64,000 nucleotides of DNA from assembly GCF_013373795.3 (NCBI RefSeq), contig NZ_CP088022.1:558001-622000 (forward strand), given 5' to 3'. Positions 1 to 8,138 of the stretch are shown here, one piece after another. Below the pieces are notes generated by a model, which was not told where the DNA came from, did no database searches, and saw only the letters and a list, made by a program, of their open reading frames with translations. The first letter of the stretch is position 1; every line of letters starts with the position of its first letter. The stretch comes from Bradyrhizobium quebecense. GTDB lineage: Bacteria; Pseudomonadota; Alphaproteobacteria; Rhizobiales; Xanthobacteraceae. The position numbers and the translations under genes were made by a program.

Positions 1-176
1 CACGGCTCGATTCCGACATGGTGATCGCGCATTGCCGCACCCTGATCGCGGGCTACAAATGCCCGCGATCGGTCGACATCCGCCTCGAGCCGCTGCCGCT
101 GACCGGCTCCGGCAAGATCATGAAGTCGGCGCTGCGCGAGGAGAAGTGGCAGGGCTATACGAGGTCGGTCAATTGA
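1..176 (+). CDS. AMP-dependent acyl-CoA synthetase, C-terminal fragment
   Basis: The reading frame is open from the left edge of the window (first full codon at 3) to TGA at 174-176, so only the last 57 residues are present. They match the C-terminal lid domain of acyl-CoA/acetyl-CoA synthetases: a segment ending LPLTGSGKIMKSALR carries the lysine of the family's A10 motif, which in known members contacts the adenylate. The enzyme would activate a carboxylic acid to its CoA thioester. It overlaps the next gene by one base, which indicates one transcript with the phosphotransferase. The substrate cannot be judged from this fragment. Confidence 0.85.
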   Translation, partial: RLDSDMVIAHCRTLIAGYKCPRSVDIRLEPLPLTGSGKIMKSALREEKWQGYTRSVN

Positions 177-1234
177 TGCAGGAGGCTACCAAACGATCCG
201 ATGATGTGTCGGAGCCCGTCCGCCCGGCCGTGGTGAACGACGACGCCGTGCGGACGGCGCTCGCGCAGCATCTGTCGCGAATATCTGGGAGCCGGACGGA
301 GATCACGAGCTTCGGCCGCAAATCGTCGGGCTTCTCCTGGATCACCTTTGTTTTCGTGGCGCGCTCTGCGGCTGACGGAGACCGCATGCTGATCCTGCGC
401 GTCGGTCCGCCGAATGGGCTGTTTGCGCCCTATTCGGTGCTGTCGCAGGTCTATGCGCTGCAGTCGCTTGCCGGCTCCGGCGTGCCGGTTCCGGCGCTGG
501 TGTCGTTTGAACAGGATGGCGCCGAGTTCGGCTTCCCGTTCTTCATCTGTAAGCATGTCGAGGGCGACGTGCCCGCACCATGGACGGCGAGCGAACTCGA
601 TCCGGACCACAAGCGCTCGATCGCCCGGCAATTCGTCGAGATCCTGGCGTCGCTGCACCGGATCGACCCGAGCGCAACCCCTTTTGCATCGCTGCAACAG
701 GGCGGAGAGCGCGCCGAAGTTCGCGCGATCGCCGGCTGGCGCGCGTCGCTGGCGCGTCCGACCGCGCGCTATTATCCGCTGCTCGATTGGGGCGGACGCT
801 GGCTTGAGGACAACTGCCCACAGCCGCCATGCCGCACCATCGTGCATGGCGACTACCGGATCGGGAACTTCATCGAGCACAATGGGCGGATCACCGCCAT
901 TCTCGATTGGGAGCTCACTCACCTCGGCGATCCCCATGAGGATCTGGCTTGGGCGATGATGCCGACCTTCAATGCCAGGAGCCGCAAGCTGTATGGCGTG
1001 CTCGAGCGCACCGAGGTGATCGATCTCTATCAGCGCGCCTCCGGCATTGCGGTCTCGGACAAGAGCCTCGCCTTCTACGAGGCCTACGCGCTGTATCAGG
1101 CGGCGGCGATCCAGATGTGTGCGGTGCGCGCCTTCGAGGTCGATCGCTTCAACGACCTGCGGCTTGCGGTGATGGCAAGCCAGATGCCCTCGATCGTGCG
1201 GGCCTTCGAGCGCGCATTGGAGGCCGCGGCATGA
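176..1234 (+). CDS. Phosphotransferase (APH/ACAD10-type kinase family)
   Basis: This 352-residue protein has the aminoglycoside-phosphotransferase kinase fold. The catalytic loop HGDYRIGN (H224, D226, N231) and the metal-binding DWE (D244) are intact. The ATG at 176 is chosen because it overlaps the upstream stop in TGATG fashion; a longer in-frame start at 32 would run inside the synthetase gene. Members sitting beside acyl-CoA synthetases and acyl-CoA dehydrogenases resemble the kinase part of ACAD10 and are thought to phosphorylate hydroxyacyl-CoA intermediates. That role fits the neighbours, but the substrate is inferred. Nothing here points to antibiotic resistance. Confidence 0.85.
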   Translation: MQEATKRSDDVSEPVRPAVVNDDAVRTALAQHLSRISGSRTEITSFGRKSSGFSWITFVFVARSAADGDRMLILRVGPPNGLFAPYSVLSQVYALQSLAGSGVPVPALVSFEQDGAEFGFPFFICKHVEGDVPAPWTASELDPDHKRSIARQFVEILASLHRIDPSATPFASLQQGGERAEVRAIAGWRASLARPTARYYPLLDWGGRWLEDNCPQPPCRTIVHGDYRIGNFIEHNGRITAILDWELTHLGDPHEDLAWAMMPTFNARSRKLYGVLERTEVIDLYQRASGIAVSDKSLAFYEAYALYQAAAIQMCAVRAFEVDRFNDLRLAVMASQMPSIVRAFERALEAAA

Positions 1235-1740
1235 GTGCATCCTTCGAGCGGCTGGTCGACGGCATCATCGATGCCCTGCAAATCCACGTCGTGTCGAACA
1301 GCAACGATGATTTCGTCCGCGGCCAGGTGTTCTCCGCGATCTACGCGCTGAATGGCCTGAAGCTCGCGGCCGACTGGAAGGCCGGACCGCTGCTCGAGCA
1401 GGTGCGTCTGCAGGACGATACTTTTGCTGCGGTCGAGCGATTGGCGGATGGCGCGGCGCATCCGGAGATCCCAGCGACGCCGCGCCTCGCGAGCGACATC
1501 TCCGACGCTGCCGCGATCGAGGCATTGCGCGACGAAGGCGACCGGCGGCTGGGGCAGCTTCTGCTCTGGGCGAGCGGCGCGGACGCGCGTGCGGCCAATC
1601 GCGATGCCGCGGCCGAGATCGAGCGGCTGCTACGGCGTTCGATCTGCGACCAGCTCAAGGTCGAGCTTGCGACGACGCCGAAGTCGATGTTGCAGCAGAT
1701 CGCGGGCGGCGAACGCGATGGCGGCGCGGCGCAGGGCTGA
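1231..1740 (+). CDS. Conserved hypothetical protein of a fatty-acid/CoA operon
   Basis: The 169-residue product is soluble, mostly helical-looking and rich in Ala, Arg, Asp and Glu, with no signal peptide or membrane segment. The ATG at 1231 overlaps the stop of the phosphotransferase by four bases (ATGA), so translation is probably coupled and the two proteins may act together. I recognise no catalytic motif and assign no function. Its place between a CoA-linked kinase and a dioxygenase operon suggests an accessory role in acyl-CoA metabolism, which is inference only. Confidence 0.75.
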   Translation: MSASFERLVDGIIDALQIHVVSNSNDDFVRGQVFSAIYALNGLKLAADWKAGPLLEQVRLQDDTFAAVERLADGAAHPEIPATPRLASDISDAAAIEALRDEGDRRLGQLLLWASGADARAANRDAAAEIERLLRRSICDQLKVELATTPKSMLQQIAGGERDGGAAQG

Positions 1741-1854
1741 GGCAGTCACGCAGCGGTCCACCCGGAATTGCATCATTGCGCGCTGCTCCGGAACTCAGCC
1801 GCGGTGTTTGCAAAGAAGCTTGCCGGCCCGTCTCACACGTGTTATTAATTAACC

Positions 1855-1873
1855 GAACGGTTGTCCGGATTAT
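1855..1873 (+). promoter_or_regulatory. Putative TetR operator/promoter element in front of the dioxygenase operon
   Basis: The element reads GAACG-N6-CGGATTAT and lies 54 bases before the dioxygenase start. The same element, in the same orientation to its gene, is at 16221-16239 before the opposing transporter operon. The 5' side forms a partial inverted repeat, AACCG-AA-CGGTT (1851-1862). The obvious candidate regulator is the TetR protein encoded at 16399. Binding is inferred. Confidence 0.45.
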
Positions 1874-1927
1874 TATTGGCGGCCGGTGAAGGCATCCGCG
1901 CAAGCGGCCGGCGAGGGAGACGGAGCG

Positions 1928-3187
1928 ATGAACATGATGACCGGCGTCTCGCCATGGGAGCGATTGATCCGGCCCGACCGGGTGCATGGATCGCTCTATA
2001 CAGATCCCGAGATCTTCGAGGCCGAGCTCAAGAACATCTGGTACCGGACCTGGGTCTATGTCGGGCACGAGAGCGAGGTACCGAACGCCAACGACTACGT
2101 CGTCAAGTCGATCGGTCCGCAATCCGTGATCATGACGCGCGACGAGCAGGGCAAGGTCAATCTGCTGCTCAACCGCTGCTCGCATCGCGGCAACCAGGTC
2201 TGTTCCTTTGAGCGCGGCAATGCGCGCTCGTTCACCTGTCCGTTCCACTCCTGGACCTTCGCCAATGACGGCCGCCTGGTCGGCTATGCCTTTCCCGACG
2301 GCTATGAAGGACAGGACAAGTCGCAGCTCGCGCTCGGGCGGGTGACGCGCGTCGAATCCTACCGCGGCTTCGTGTTCGGCTCGTTCGCGGCCGATGGTCC
2401 GACCCTGAAGGAGCATCTCGGCGGCGCCGCCGAGACCATCGATCGGCTGGTGCGCACTTCGCCGGAGGGCGAGGTCGAGATCACCGCGGGCTTCCTCAAG
2501 CACCGCGTCAAGGCGAACTGGAAGTTCATCCTGGAGAACGAGTGCGACGGCTATCACCCGGCCTTCGTGCACACGTCGATCTTCGGCGTCGCCGACAGCA
2601 TGATCGGCAAGCTCTACGGCGGCACCTCGACCGCGCTGACGCGCGATTACGGCAACGGCCATACCGAGATCGATTTGCGTCCCGAGTTCCGCAAGCGCGA
2701 CGCGCCGATGAGCTGGTTCGGCACCAGCGAGGAACGGCTGCCCGACTACACCGCGCGGATGAAGACCGCCTATGGCGACACCGCGGCGCGCGAGATCATG
2801 ATCGATGGCACGCCGCATGTAATGATTTTCCCGAACCTGTTCATCGCCGAGATCCAGATGTTCGTCATCCAGCCGCTCGGCGTCGACGACAGCGTGCAGC
2901 ACGTCACCGCGCTGCAGTTCAAAGGCGCGCCCGATCTGAACCGGAGGCTGCGCCAGCAGACCATGGGCTCGGTCGGCCCGGCCGGCTTCCTGCTGGCGGA
3001 TGATTCCGAGATGTATGAGCGCTGCCATCGCGGCGTGCTGGCGCGCAATCCGGAATGGATATTCCTCGGCCGCGGCGAGAAGCGCCAGCGGCAGGACGAA
3101 CTCGGCTTCACGGTCGGCCACGTCACCGACGAGGTGCCGTCGCGCGGCATCTGGGCCCATTATCGCAAGCTGATGGAGGCAGCCTGA
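1928..3187 (+). CDS. Aromatic ring-hydroxylating dioxygenase, alpha subunit (Rieske type)
   Basis: The 419-residue protein has the two-domain build of large subunits of Rieske non-haem iron oxygenases. The Rieske cluster ligands are C84, H86, C104 and H107 (RCSHRG and CPFH). The mononuclear iron site follows the pattern D207, H210, H215 inside ECDGYHPAFVH, with an Asp near 359 as likely third ligand. It would insert both atoms of O2 into an aromatic or cyclic acid, using electrons from a ferredoxin/reductase not encoded nearby. The ATG at 1928 has an AGGGAG ribosome site; an in-frame GTG at 1886 is less likely. The beta subunit follows with an overlapping stop/start. Overall look is benzoate-dioxygenase-like; substrate unknown. 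Confidence 0.9.
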   Translation: MNMMTGVSPWERLIRPDRVHGSLYTDPEIFEAELKNIWYRTWVYVGHESEVPNANDYVVKSIGPQSVIMTRDEQGKVNLLLNRCSHRGNQVCSFERGNARSFTCPFHSWTFANDGRLVGYAFPDGYEGQDKSQLALGRVTRVESYRGFVFGSFAADGPTLKEHLGGAAETIDRLVRTSPEGEVEITAGFLKHRVKANWKFILENECDGYHPAFVHTSIFGVADSMIGKLYGGTSTALTRDYGNGHTEIDLRPEFRKRDAPMSWFGTSEERLPDYTARMKTAYGDTAAREIMIDGTPHVMIFPNLFIAEIQMFVIQPLGVDDSVQHVTALQFKGAPDLNRRLRQQTMGSVGPAGFLLADDSEMYERCHRGVLARNPEWIFLGRGEKRQRQDELGFTVGHVTDEVPSRGIWAHYRKLMEAA

Positions 3188-3684
3188 TGCTGTCGCGCGA
3201 GAGCAGCGCCACATTGATGAGCGCCATCACCGCCTTCCTCTATCGCGAGGCGCGATTGCAGGACGAGCATCAATACGAGGCCTGGGAAAAGCTCTGGACC
3301 GACGACGGCGTGTATTGGGTGCCGGCCAACGGCGCCGACATCGATCCGGAGCGGCAGATGTCGATCATCTACGACAACCGCTCGCGGATCGCGCTGCGCG
3401 TCCGCCAGCTGATGACCGGCAAGCATTTCACCCAGACGCCGCAGTCGAACCTGCGACGGCTGATCTCCAACATCGAACTGATGGACGAGCAGCCGGACAA
3501 TGGCGACATCGCGGTCGCCAGCAACAGCCTGATCTTCGAATCGAGCCTCCGCGACGACATGCTGTGGGCGGCGCGCAGCGAATACCGGCTGCGCCATGTC
3601 GATGGCGAATTGCGGATGGCCAGCAAGAAGGTCATCCTCGTCAACAACGACAAGGCGATCTACACGCTGTCATTCCTGGTTTAG
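3187..3684 (+). CDS. Aromatic ring-hydroxylating dioxygenase, beta subunit
   Basis: The 165-residue protein has the cystatin/NTF2-like fold typical of small subunits: an N-terminal helix pair with FLYREARLQDE, then YEAWEKLWTDDGVYWVPA, and a C-terminal strand pattern ending in a short hydrophobic tail. Such subunits are structural and assemble as a3b3 hexamers with the alpha subunit. The ATG at 3187 overlaps the TGA of the alpha gene (TGATG), so synthesis of the pair is coupled. Length is normal for the family. The pair being adjacent strengthens both calls. Confidence 0.88.
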   Translation: MLSRESSATLMSAITAFLYREARLQDEHQYEAWEKLWTDDGVYWVPANGADIDPERQMSIIYDNRSRIALRVRQLMTGKHFTQTPQSNLRRLISNIELMDEQPDNGDIAVASNSLIFESSLRDDMLWAARSEYRLRHVDGELRMASKKVILVNNDKAIYTLSFLV

Positions 3685-3697
3685 GGAAGGTTTCGCC

Positions 3698-4492
3698 ATG
3701 ATCCACAAGGGCCCCGTTCTGCTCGACATCGCCGACGGCATCGCGCGGCTGCGGCTCAACCGGCCTGACGCGGCCAACGGCATGAGCGCCGAACTGTTGA
3801 GCGCGCTGTGCGACGCCATCATGGTCTGCCACGGCCATCCCGACCTTCGTGTCGTGGTCCTGAGCGGCGAGGGCGCGAATTTCTGTGCGGGCGGCGATGT
3901 CCGCGCCTTTGCCTCCAAGGGCGAGAAGCTGCCGGACTATATCCGGCAGGCCACCGCGTATCTGCAGAATGCGGTGAGCGGATTGCTGCGGCTGGAGGCG
4001 CCGGTGATCGCCTCGGTGCAGGGCTTTGCGGCGGGCGGCGGCGGCTTCGGCCTGGTCTGCGCCTCCGACATCGTGATTGCGGCGGAGTCGGCAAAATTCC
4101 TCGCCGGTGCGACGCGGGTGGCGATGGCGCCGGATGCCGGCGTCTCCGTCACGCTGTCGCGGCTGGTCGGGTTGCGGCGGGCGATGTCGATCCTGCTGAC
4201 CAACCCGGTGATCCCGGCTGCGGAAGCACTGCAGATGGGCATCGTCACCAAGGTCGTACCCGATGCCGAGCTTGCCGATGCATCGCTCGCGCTGGCGCGC
4301 GAGCTCGCGGCTGGCGCGCCGAAGGCGCTGGCGGCGACCAAACGGCTGGTCTGGGCCGGCACCGGCACCAGCATCGAGCAGTGCCTGTCGGAGGAGGCGC
4401 GCACCGTTGCCGAGCTCTCGGGAATGGCCGACGCGCGCGAAGGGCTCGCCGCCGTGATCGAGCGACGCAAGCCCGTCTTCACGGGGCGCTGA
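3698..4492 (+). CDS. Enoyl-CoA hydratase/isomerase family protein (PaaG-like active site)
   Basis: This is a 264-residue crotonase-fold enzyme. The oxyanion-hole segments FCAGGDV and GFAAGGGGFG are present. Both glutamates used by classical enoyl-CoA hydratases are absent: the GGGCE position reads GGGGF and the QPE position reads AGA. Instead it has PDAG, where PaaG-type isomerases carry their catalytic aspartate. An isomerase acting on a ring-derived CoA ester is therefore more likely than a simple hydratase; this is inferred from motif alignment by eye. It lies 13 bases after the dioxygenase beta gene. A longer in-frame start at 3596 is rejected because it lies inside that gene. Confidence 0.85.
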   Translation: MIHKGPVLLDIADGIARLRLNRPDAANGMSAELLSALCDAIMVCHGHPDLRVVVLSGEGANFCAGGDVRAFASKGEKLPDYIRQATAYLQNAVSGLLRLEAPVIASVQGFAAGGGGFGLVCASDIVIAAESAKFLAGATRVAMAPDAGVSVTLSRLVGLRRAMSILLTNPVIPAAEALQMGIVTKVVPDAELADASLALARELAAGAPKALAATKRLVWAGTGTSIEQCLSEEARTVAELSGMADAREGLAAVIERRKPVFTGR

Positions 4493-4495
4493 GAC

Positions 4496-5248
4496 GTGGT
4501 GGGCACCTTGCCGTTCGGGCGTCTCGATGGCCGCCGCTCCTTCGTCTCCGGTGGCGCGCGCGGCATCGGCGCGGCGATCGTCCGCAGCTTTGCCGGCGCA
4601 GGCGCCAGGGTCGTGATCGCCGATCTCGACGTCGCCGCGGCCTCGGAACTTGCGCGCGAGACGGGCGCTGTGGTTGCCGGGCTCGACGTCAGCGATGCCA
4701 CCGCCGTGCAGGCCGTGATAGCGCAGGACGGCCCGTTCGACATCGTCGTCAACAATGCCGGCGTCGATCAGCACGCATTCTTCACCGACACCACGGCGGA
4801 TGATTGGGCGCGGCTGATCGCGGTCAATCTCACCTCGGTGCTGGCCTGCACCCACGCCGCGCTGCCGGCGATGCAGGCGGCACGGTTCGGCCGCGTCATC
4901 AATGTCACCTCGGAGGCTGCGCGGCTCGGCTCCAAGGGCGGCGCGGTCTATTCCGCGGCCAAGGGCGGCGTGATCTCCTTCACCAGGAGTATCGCGCGGG
5001 AGAATGCACGCTTTCGCATCACCGCGAACGCGATCGCGCCGGGACCGATCCGCACGCCGATGCTGGAGCAAGCCGTCGCAAAGGGCGGCGATAAGATCCT
5101 GCAGGCGATGACCGGCGCGACACTGCTCGGCCGGCTCGGCGAGCCGGAGGAGGTTGCGGCGGCCGCGCTGTTCCTGGCCTCCGACCAGGCGGCCTATATC
5201 ACCGGCGAGACGCTCGGCGTGTCCGGCGGTATGGGCATTGGCGGCTGA
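4496..5248 (+). CDS. Short-chain dehydrogenase/reductase (SDR)
   Basis: A 250-residue classical SDR. The cofactor motif SGGARGIG (18-25), NNAG (86-89), N111, S139 and the YSAAK pair Y152/K156 give the complete catalytic set. IADLD after the second strand, with an acidic residue, favours NAD over NADP. In a dioxygenase operon it would most simply oxidise a cis-dihydrodiol or a 3-hydroxyacyl-CoA. The start is GTG at 4496 with a second GTG at 4499, three bases after the previous stop. The substrate cannot be read from sequence. Confidence 0.88.
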   Translation: MVGTLPFGRLDGRRSFVSGGARGIGAAIVRSFAGAGARVVIADLDVAAASELARETGAVVAGLDVSDATAVQAVIAQDGPFDIVVNNAGVDQHAFFTDTTADDWARLIAVNLTSVLACTHAALPAMQAARFGRVINVTSEAARLGSKGGAVYSAAKGGVISFTRSIARENARFRITANAIAPGPIRTPMLEQAVAKGGDKILQAMTGATLLGRLGEPEEVAAAALFLASDQAAYITGETLGVSGGMGIGG

Positions 5249-5249
5249 G

Positions 5250-6185
5250 ATGGCCAGCACAGGCAACGATATCGCCATCACGCCGGTCGATCGCGCAATC
5301 GAGCGCCTGCGCGCGATCTATCGCGGCTGGACCCGCGACACATCAGTGGCGCAGATGCGCAGCGATTGGGATGCGGCCTTTGCCGGCTGCTCGGTGCCGG
5401 TGAGGTGCGAGCCGGTTTCCGCCGGCGGCGTTGATGGCGAATGGCTCGTGCCGTCCGGCGCACCGCGCGGCAAAGCGGTCCTCTATTTTCACGGCGGCGG
5501 TTTTCGCATCGGCTCGGTCACCTCGCATCGCGACCTAGCCGCGCGAATTGCCGATGCGTCCGGCTGCCGTGTGCTTTCGATCAATTATCGCCTGGCGCCG
5601 GAGCACCGGTTTCCGGCGGCGCTCGATGATGCGCTGATTGCCTATCAGTATCTCCGCGGTCAGGGACTGCGTCCGGCCGATATTGCCTTCGCCGGGGACT
5701 CGGCCGGCGGCAATCTCGTGCTCGCTGCAATGCTGGCAGCGAGAGACCGCGGCCTGCCGCTCCCCGCCGCCGGCGCGCTGATGTCGCCCTGGACCGATCT
5801 CACCGCTGCTGGCGCGAGCTACGAGAGCAGGGCCGAGGCCGATCCGATCCACCAGCGCACAATGATCCTGGCGCTCGCCAAGAACTATCTCGGCAAGGAC
5901 GGCGATCCCCGTAATCCATTGGCCTCGCCGCTTCATGCCGATCTCAACGGTCTGCCGCCCCTCCTGGTTCAGGTCGGAGACCGCGAGACCGTGCGCGACG
6001 ATTCAGTGGACCTTGCCGCGCGCGCCAAGGCTGCCGGCGCCGACGTCGAGCTGCAGGTCTGGGACGGAATGATCCACGTCTTCCAGATGTTCCCCGAGAT
6101 TCCGCAGACGCGAGAGGCGATCGCATCCCTTGCAGTTTTTCTGCGCAACCATCTTCACATCGGCCATGAGAGGGCGCCACAATGA
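5250..6185 (+). CDS. Alpha/beta hydrolase (hormone-sensitive-lipase family)
   Basis: The 311-residue protein has the HSL signature HGGG at 81-84 and the nucleophile elbow GDSAGG with S151. The acid lies within VGDRETVRDDS (E246 or a neighbouring Asp) and the histidine is H276 in GMIHVF. It would hydrolyse a carboxylester or thioester, perhaps releasing a product or a dead-end CoA ester of this pathway. The ATG at 5250 is one base after the SDR stop, and its 3' end overlaps the acyl-CoA dehydrogenase start by four bases. No signal peptide is seen, so it is cytoplasmic. Confidence 0.88.
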   Translation: MASTGNDIAITPVDRAIERLRAIYRGWTRDTSVAQMRSDWDAAFAGCSVPVRCEPVSAGGVDGEWLVPSGAPRGKAVLYFHGGGFRIGSVTSHRDLAARIADASGCRVLSINYRLAPEHRFPAALDDALIAYQYLRGQGLRPADIAFAGDSAGGNLVLAAMLAARDRGLPLPAAGALMSPWTDLTAAGASYESRAEADPIHQRTMILALAKNYLGKDGDPRNPLASPLHADLNGLPPLLVQVGDRETVRDDSVDLAARAKAAGADVELQVWDGMIHVFQMFPEIPQTREAIASLAVFLRNHLHIGHERAPQ

Positions 6186-7375
6186 ACGTCATGACCTCGG
6201 ATCCGCGCCACCTCACCGAAAGCGAGTTCCATTTCCCGGAGCAGCCCAACCTGCCCGAGGAGCTGCGCATGCTGCGCGAGCAGGTTCGCCGCTTCTTCGA
6301 GAAGGAAGTGGTGCCGCATGCCGACGCTTGGGAGCGCGACGGCAAGATCCCGCGCGAGATCTATCGCCGCATGGGTGCGCTCGGCTTCCTCGGCATGCGC
6401 CATGCGGCCGAATATGGCGGCACCGACATGGGGCCGCTGGCCTCGATGGTATTCGCCGAGGAACTCGGGCGCTCGAGCTTCGGCGGCTTCACCTCGTCGA
6501 TCCTGGTTCATACCGACATGTCGGCGGTGCACATCAGCCTGCGCGGCACGCCGGAGCAGAAGCAGAAATATTTGCCGGCGATCATCCGCGGCGAGACGGT
6601 CTGTTCGATCGCGGTGACCGAGCCGGACGCGGGCTCCGACGTCGCAGGTCTGAAGACGCGCGCGCGGCGCGACGGCGATAGCTGGGTGATCAACGGCGCC
6701 AAGATGTTCATCACCAATGCGGTCTATGGCCACATCCTGATCGTCGCCGCGCGCACCGATCCGCATGCCAAGGGCAGCCGCGGCATCTCGCTGTTCATCG
6801 TCGAGCGCAACACGCCGGGCATCACGGCGACCAAGCTCGACAAGCACGGCTGGCTCTGCTCGGATACCGCCGAGATTTCATTCCAGGACGTGCGCGTCCC
6901 GGCGGAAAACCTGCTCGGCGAGGAGAACAAGGGTTTCTATGGCATCATGGAGACCTTCCAGAACGAGCGCATCTGCATCGGCGGCATCTGCGCCGGCGAG
7001 TCCGCCAAGGCGATCGAGCTGACGACGAATTATGTGAAGACGAGACAGGCGTTCGGCGGGCCGCTCTGGAACCAGCAGGGCGTGCGGCTGAAGCTCGCCC
7101 AGCTCGCGGCGAAGGCGGCCGCGGCGCGCGCACTGGCCTATCAGGCGGCCGAGCTTGCGGCGGCCGGTCAGGAGTGTCTGCGCGAAGTGTCGATGGTGAA
7201 AGCGCTGTCGCCGGAGGTGCTGCACGAGGTCGTGCATGGCTGCCTGCAACTGCATGGCGGCTCAGGCTTCATGCGCGGCACCCCGATCGAGCGCATGGTG
7301 CGCGACGCGCGGGTGCTGACGATCGGCGGCGGCGCCACCGAGGTGATGCTGGAAGAGGTTGCCAAGCGGATGTAA
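6182..7375 (+). CDS. Acyl-CoA dehydrogenase
   Basis: A 397-residue flavoprotein with the usual order of N-terminal helices, middle beta domain (SIAVTEPDAGSD; WVINGAKMFITN) and C-terminal helices (RQAFGGPL; GGSGFMRGTPIERMVRDAR). The position that holds the catalytic Glu in medium-chain enzymes, in the GG-x-G-F loop, is Gly here. A glutamate is present at E262 in FQNERIC, where isovaleryl-CoA and long-chain dehydrogenases keep their base. This points to a branched or bulky acyl-CoA substrate. It is the last gene of the plus-strand dioxygenase operon and needs an electron-transfer flavoprotein from elsewhere. Confidence 0.9.
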   Translation: MNVMTSDPRHLTESEFHFPEQPNLPEELRMLREQVRRFFEKEVVPHADAWERDGKIPREIYRRMGALGFLGMRHAAEYGGTDMGPLASMVFAEELGRSSFGGFTSSILVHTDMSAVHISLRGTPEQKQKYLPAIIRGETVCSIAVTEPDAGSDVAGLKTRARRDGDSWVINGAKMFITNAVYGHILIVAARTDPHAKGSRGISLFIVERNTPGITATKLDKHGWLCSDTAEISFQDVRVPAENLLGEENKGFYGIMETFQNERICIGGICAGESAKAIELTTNYVKTRQAFGGPLWNQQGVRLKLAQLAAKAAAARALAYQAAELAAAGQECLREVSMVKALSPEVLHEVVHGCLQLHGGSGFMRGTPIERMVRDARVLTIGGGATEVMLEEVAKRM

Positions 7376-7387
7376 AGAGGGCGGCCG

Positions 7388-8134
7388 TTAAGTCGCCGCC
7401 GCCTTACCCTGGCCGACCGTCTGTGCCGCGATCCCTGGCTTCAGCCGCCAGTCCTCGCCGAAATCTGCGAGCGGATGGAAGAACAGCGGCTCGGTGGTCT
7501 CGAGCTGCCGCAGCCGCTCGGCGTAGCCGTCGAGATAGCGGCGCCGCGTCGCCTCGTCGACGAAGTTCACCGAATACGACACGAAGGGCGGCAGTACCTT
7601 GCAGCCGGCATAGGCCAGGGTGCCGTTCTGGATCGGCCACAGCACCACATCGAGTGCGCCGATCAGCCCGTCGGGCGCGCACATCCCGGGATAGGCGGCG
7701 GTCGAGGTCACGACCATGGCACGTCGGCCGGCGAGGCCGCCGGTGTCGTAACGGCGGCCGGCGCCATAGACCGCGCCGTTGACAAACACGCGGTCGATCC
7801 AGCCCTTCATGATCGCGGGAACGGAGAACCACCACAGCGGAAACTGCAGGATCAAGAGGTCGCACCACAATAGCTTCTCGATCTCAGCGACGATGTCGCC
7901 GCTGAGCGACTCCTGTTGCAGATTGTATTTCTGCTCGCGATCATATTGCAGCCGGTCGGGGAACCGCCGCTCGCCGAAGTCTTCGGCGGTCGCCACCGGG
8001 TTGAAGCGCATGGCGTAAAGATCGGAGATCCTGACCGTATGCCCGAGCGCGGTCAGTTCCGCCACCGACCGCGCCAGCAGCGCAGCGTTGAAGGATTGCG
8101 CCTCCTGATGGGCAAAGACGATCAGGACCTTCAT
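7388..8134 (-). CDS. NAD(P)H dehydrogenase (quinone)-like flavodoxin-fold protein
   Basis: The 248-residue protein begins MKVLIVFAHQEAQSFNAAL, the phosphate-binding loop of the NQO1/MdaB/KefF flavodoxin-fold family. It continues with the flavin-contacting segment FPLWWFSVPAIMKGWIDRVF. Family members use FAD or FMN and NAD(P)H for two-electron reduction of quinones and similar compounds. It is the last gene of the minus-strand transporter operon, four bases after livK, so it may reduce a quinonoid intermediate of the imported compound. It is convergent with the acyl-CoA dehydrogenase; only 12 bases separate the two stops. Confidence 0.85.
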   Translation of the reverse strand: MKVLIVFAHQEAQSFNAALLARSVAELTALGHTVRISDLYAMRFNPVATAEDFGERRFPDRLQYDREQKYNLQQESLSGDIVAEIEKLLWCDLLILQFPLWWFSVPAIMKGWIDRVFVNGAVYGAGRRYDTGGLAGRRAMVVTSTAAYPGMCAPDGLIGALDVVLWPIQNGTLAYAGCKVLPPFVSYSVNFVDEATRRRYLDGYAERLRQLETTEPLFFHPLADFGEDWRLKPGIAAQTVGQGKAAAT

Positions 8135-8138
8135 CGTT

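Noticed and set aside
176-1234. Aminoglycoside resistance gene
   Set aside because: The protein has the kinase fold, but its context of acyl-CoA enzymes indicates a metabolic kinase.
1655-3214. Minus-strand open frame opposite the dioxygenase genes
   Set aside because: No motif, and the plus strand holds an intact Rieske alpha subunit with all ligands.
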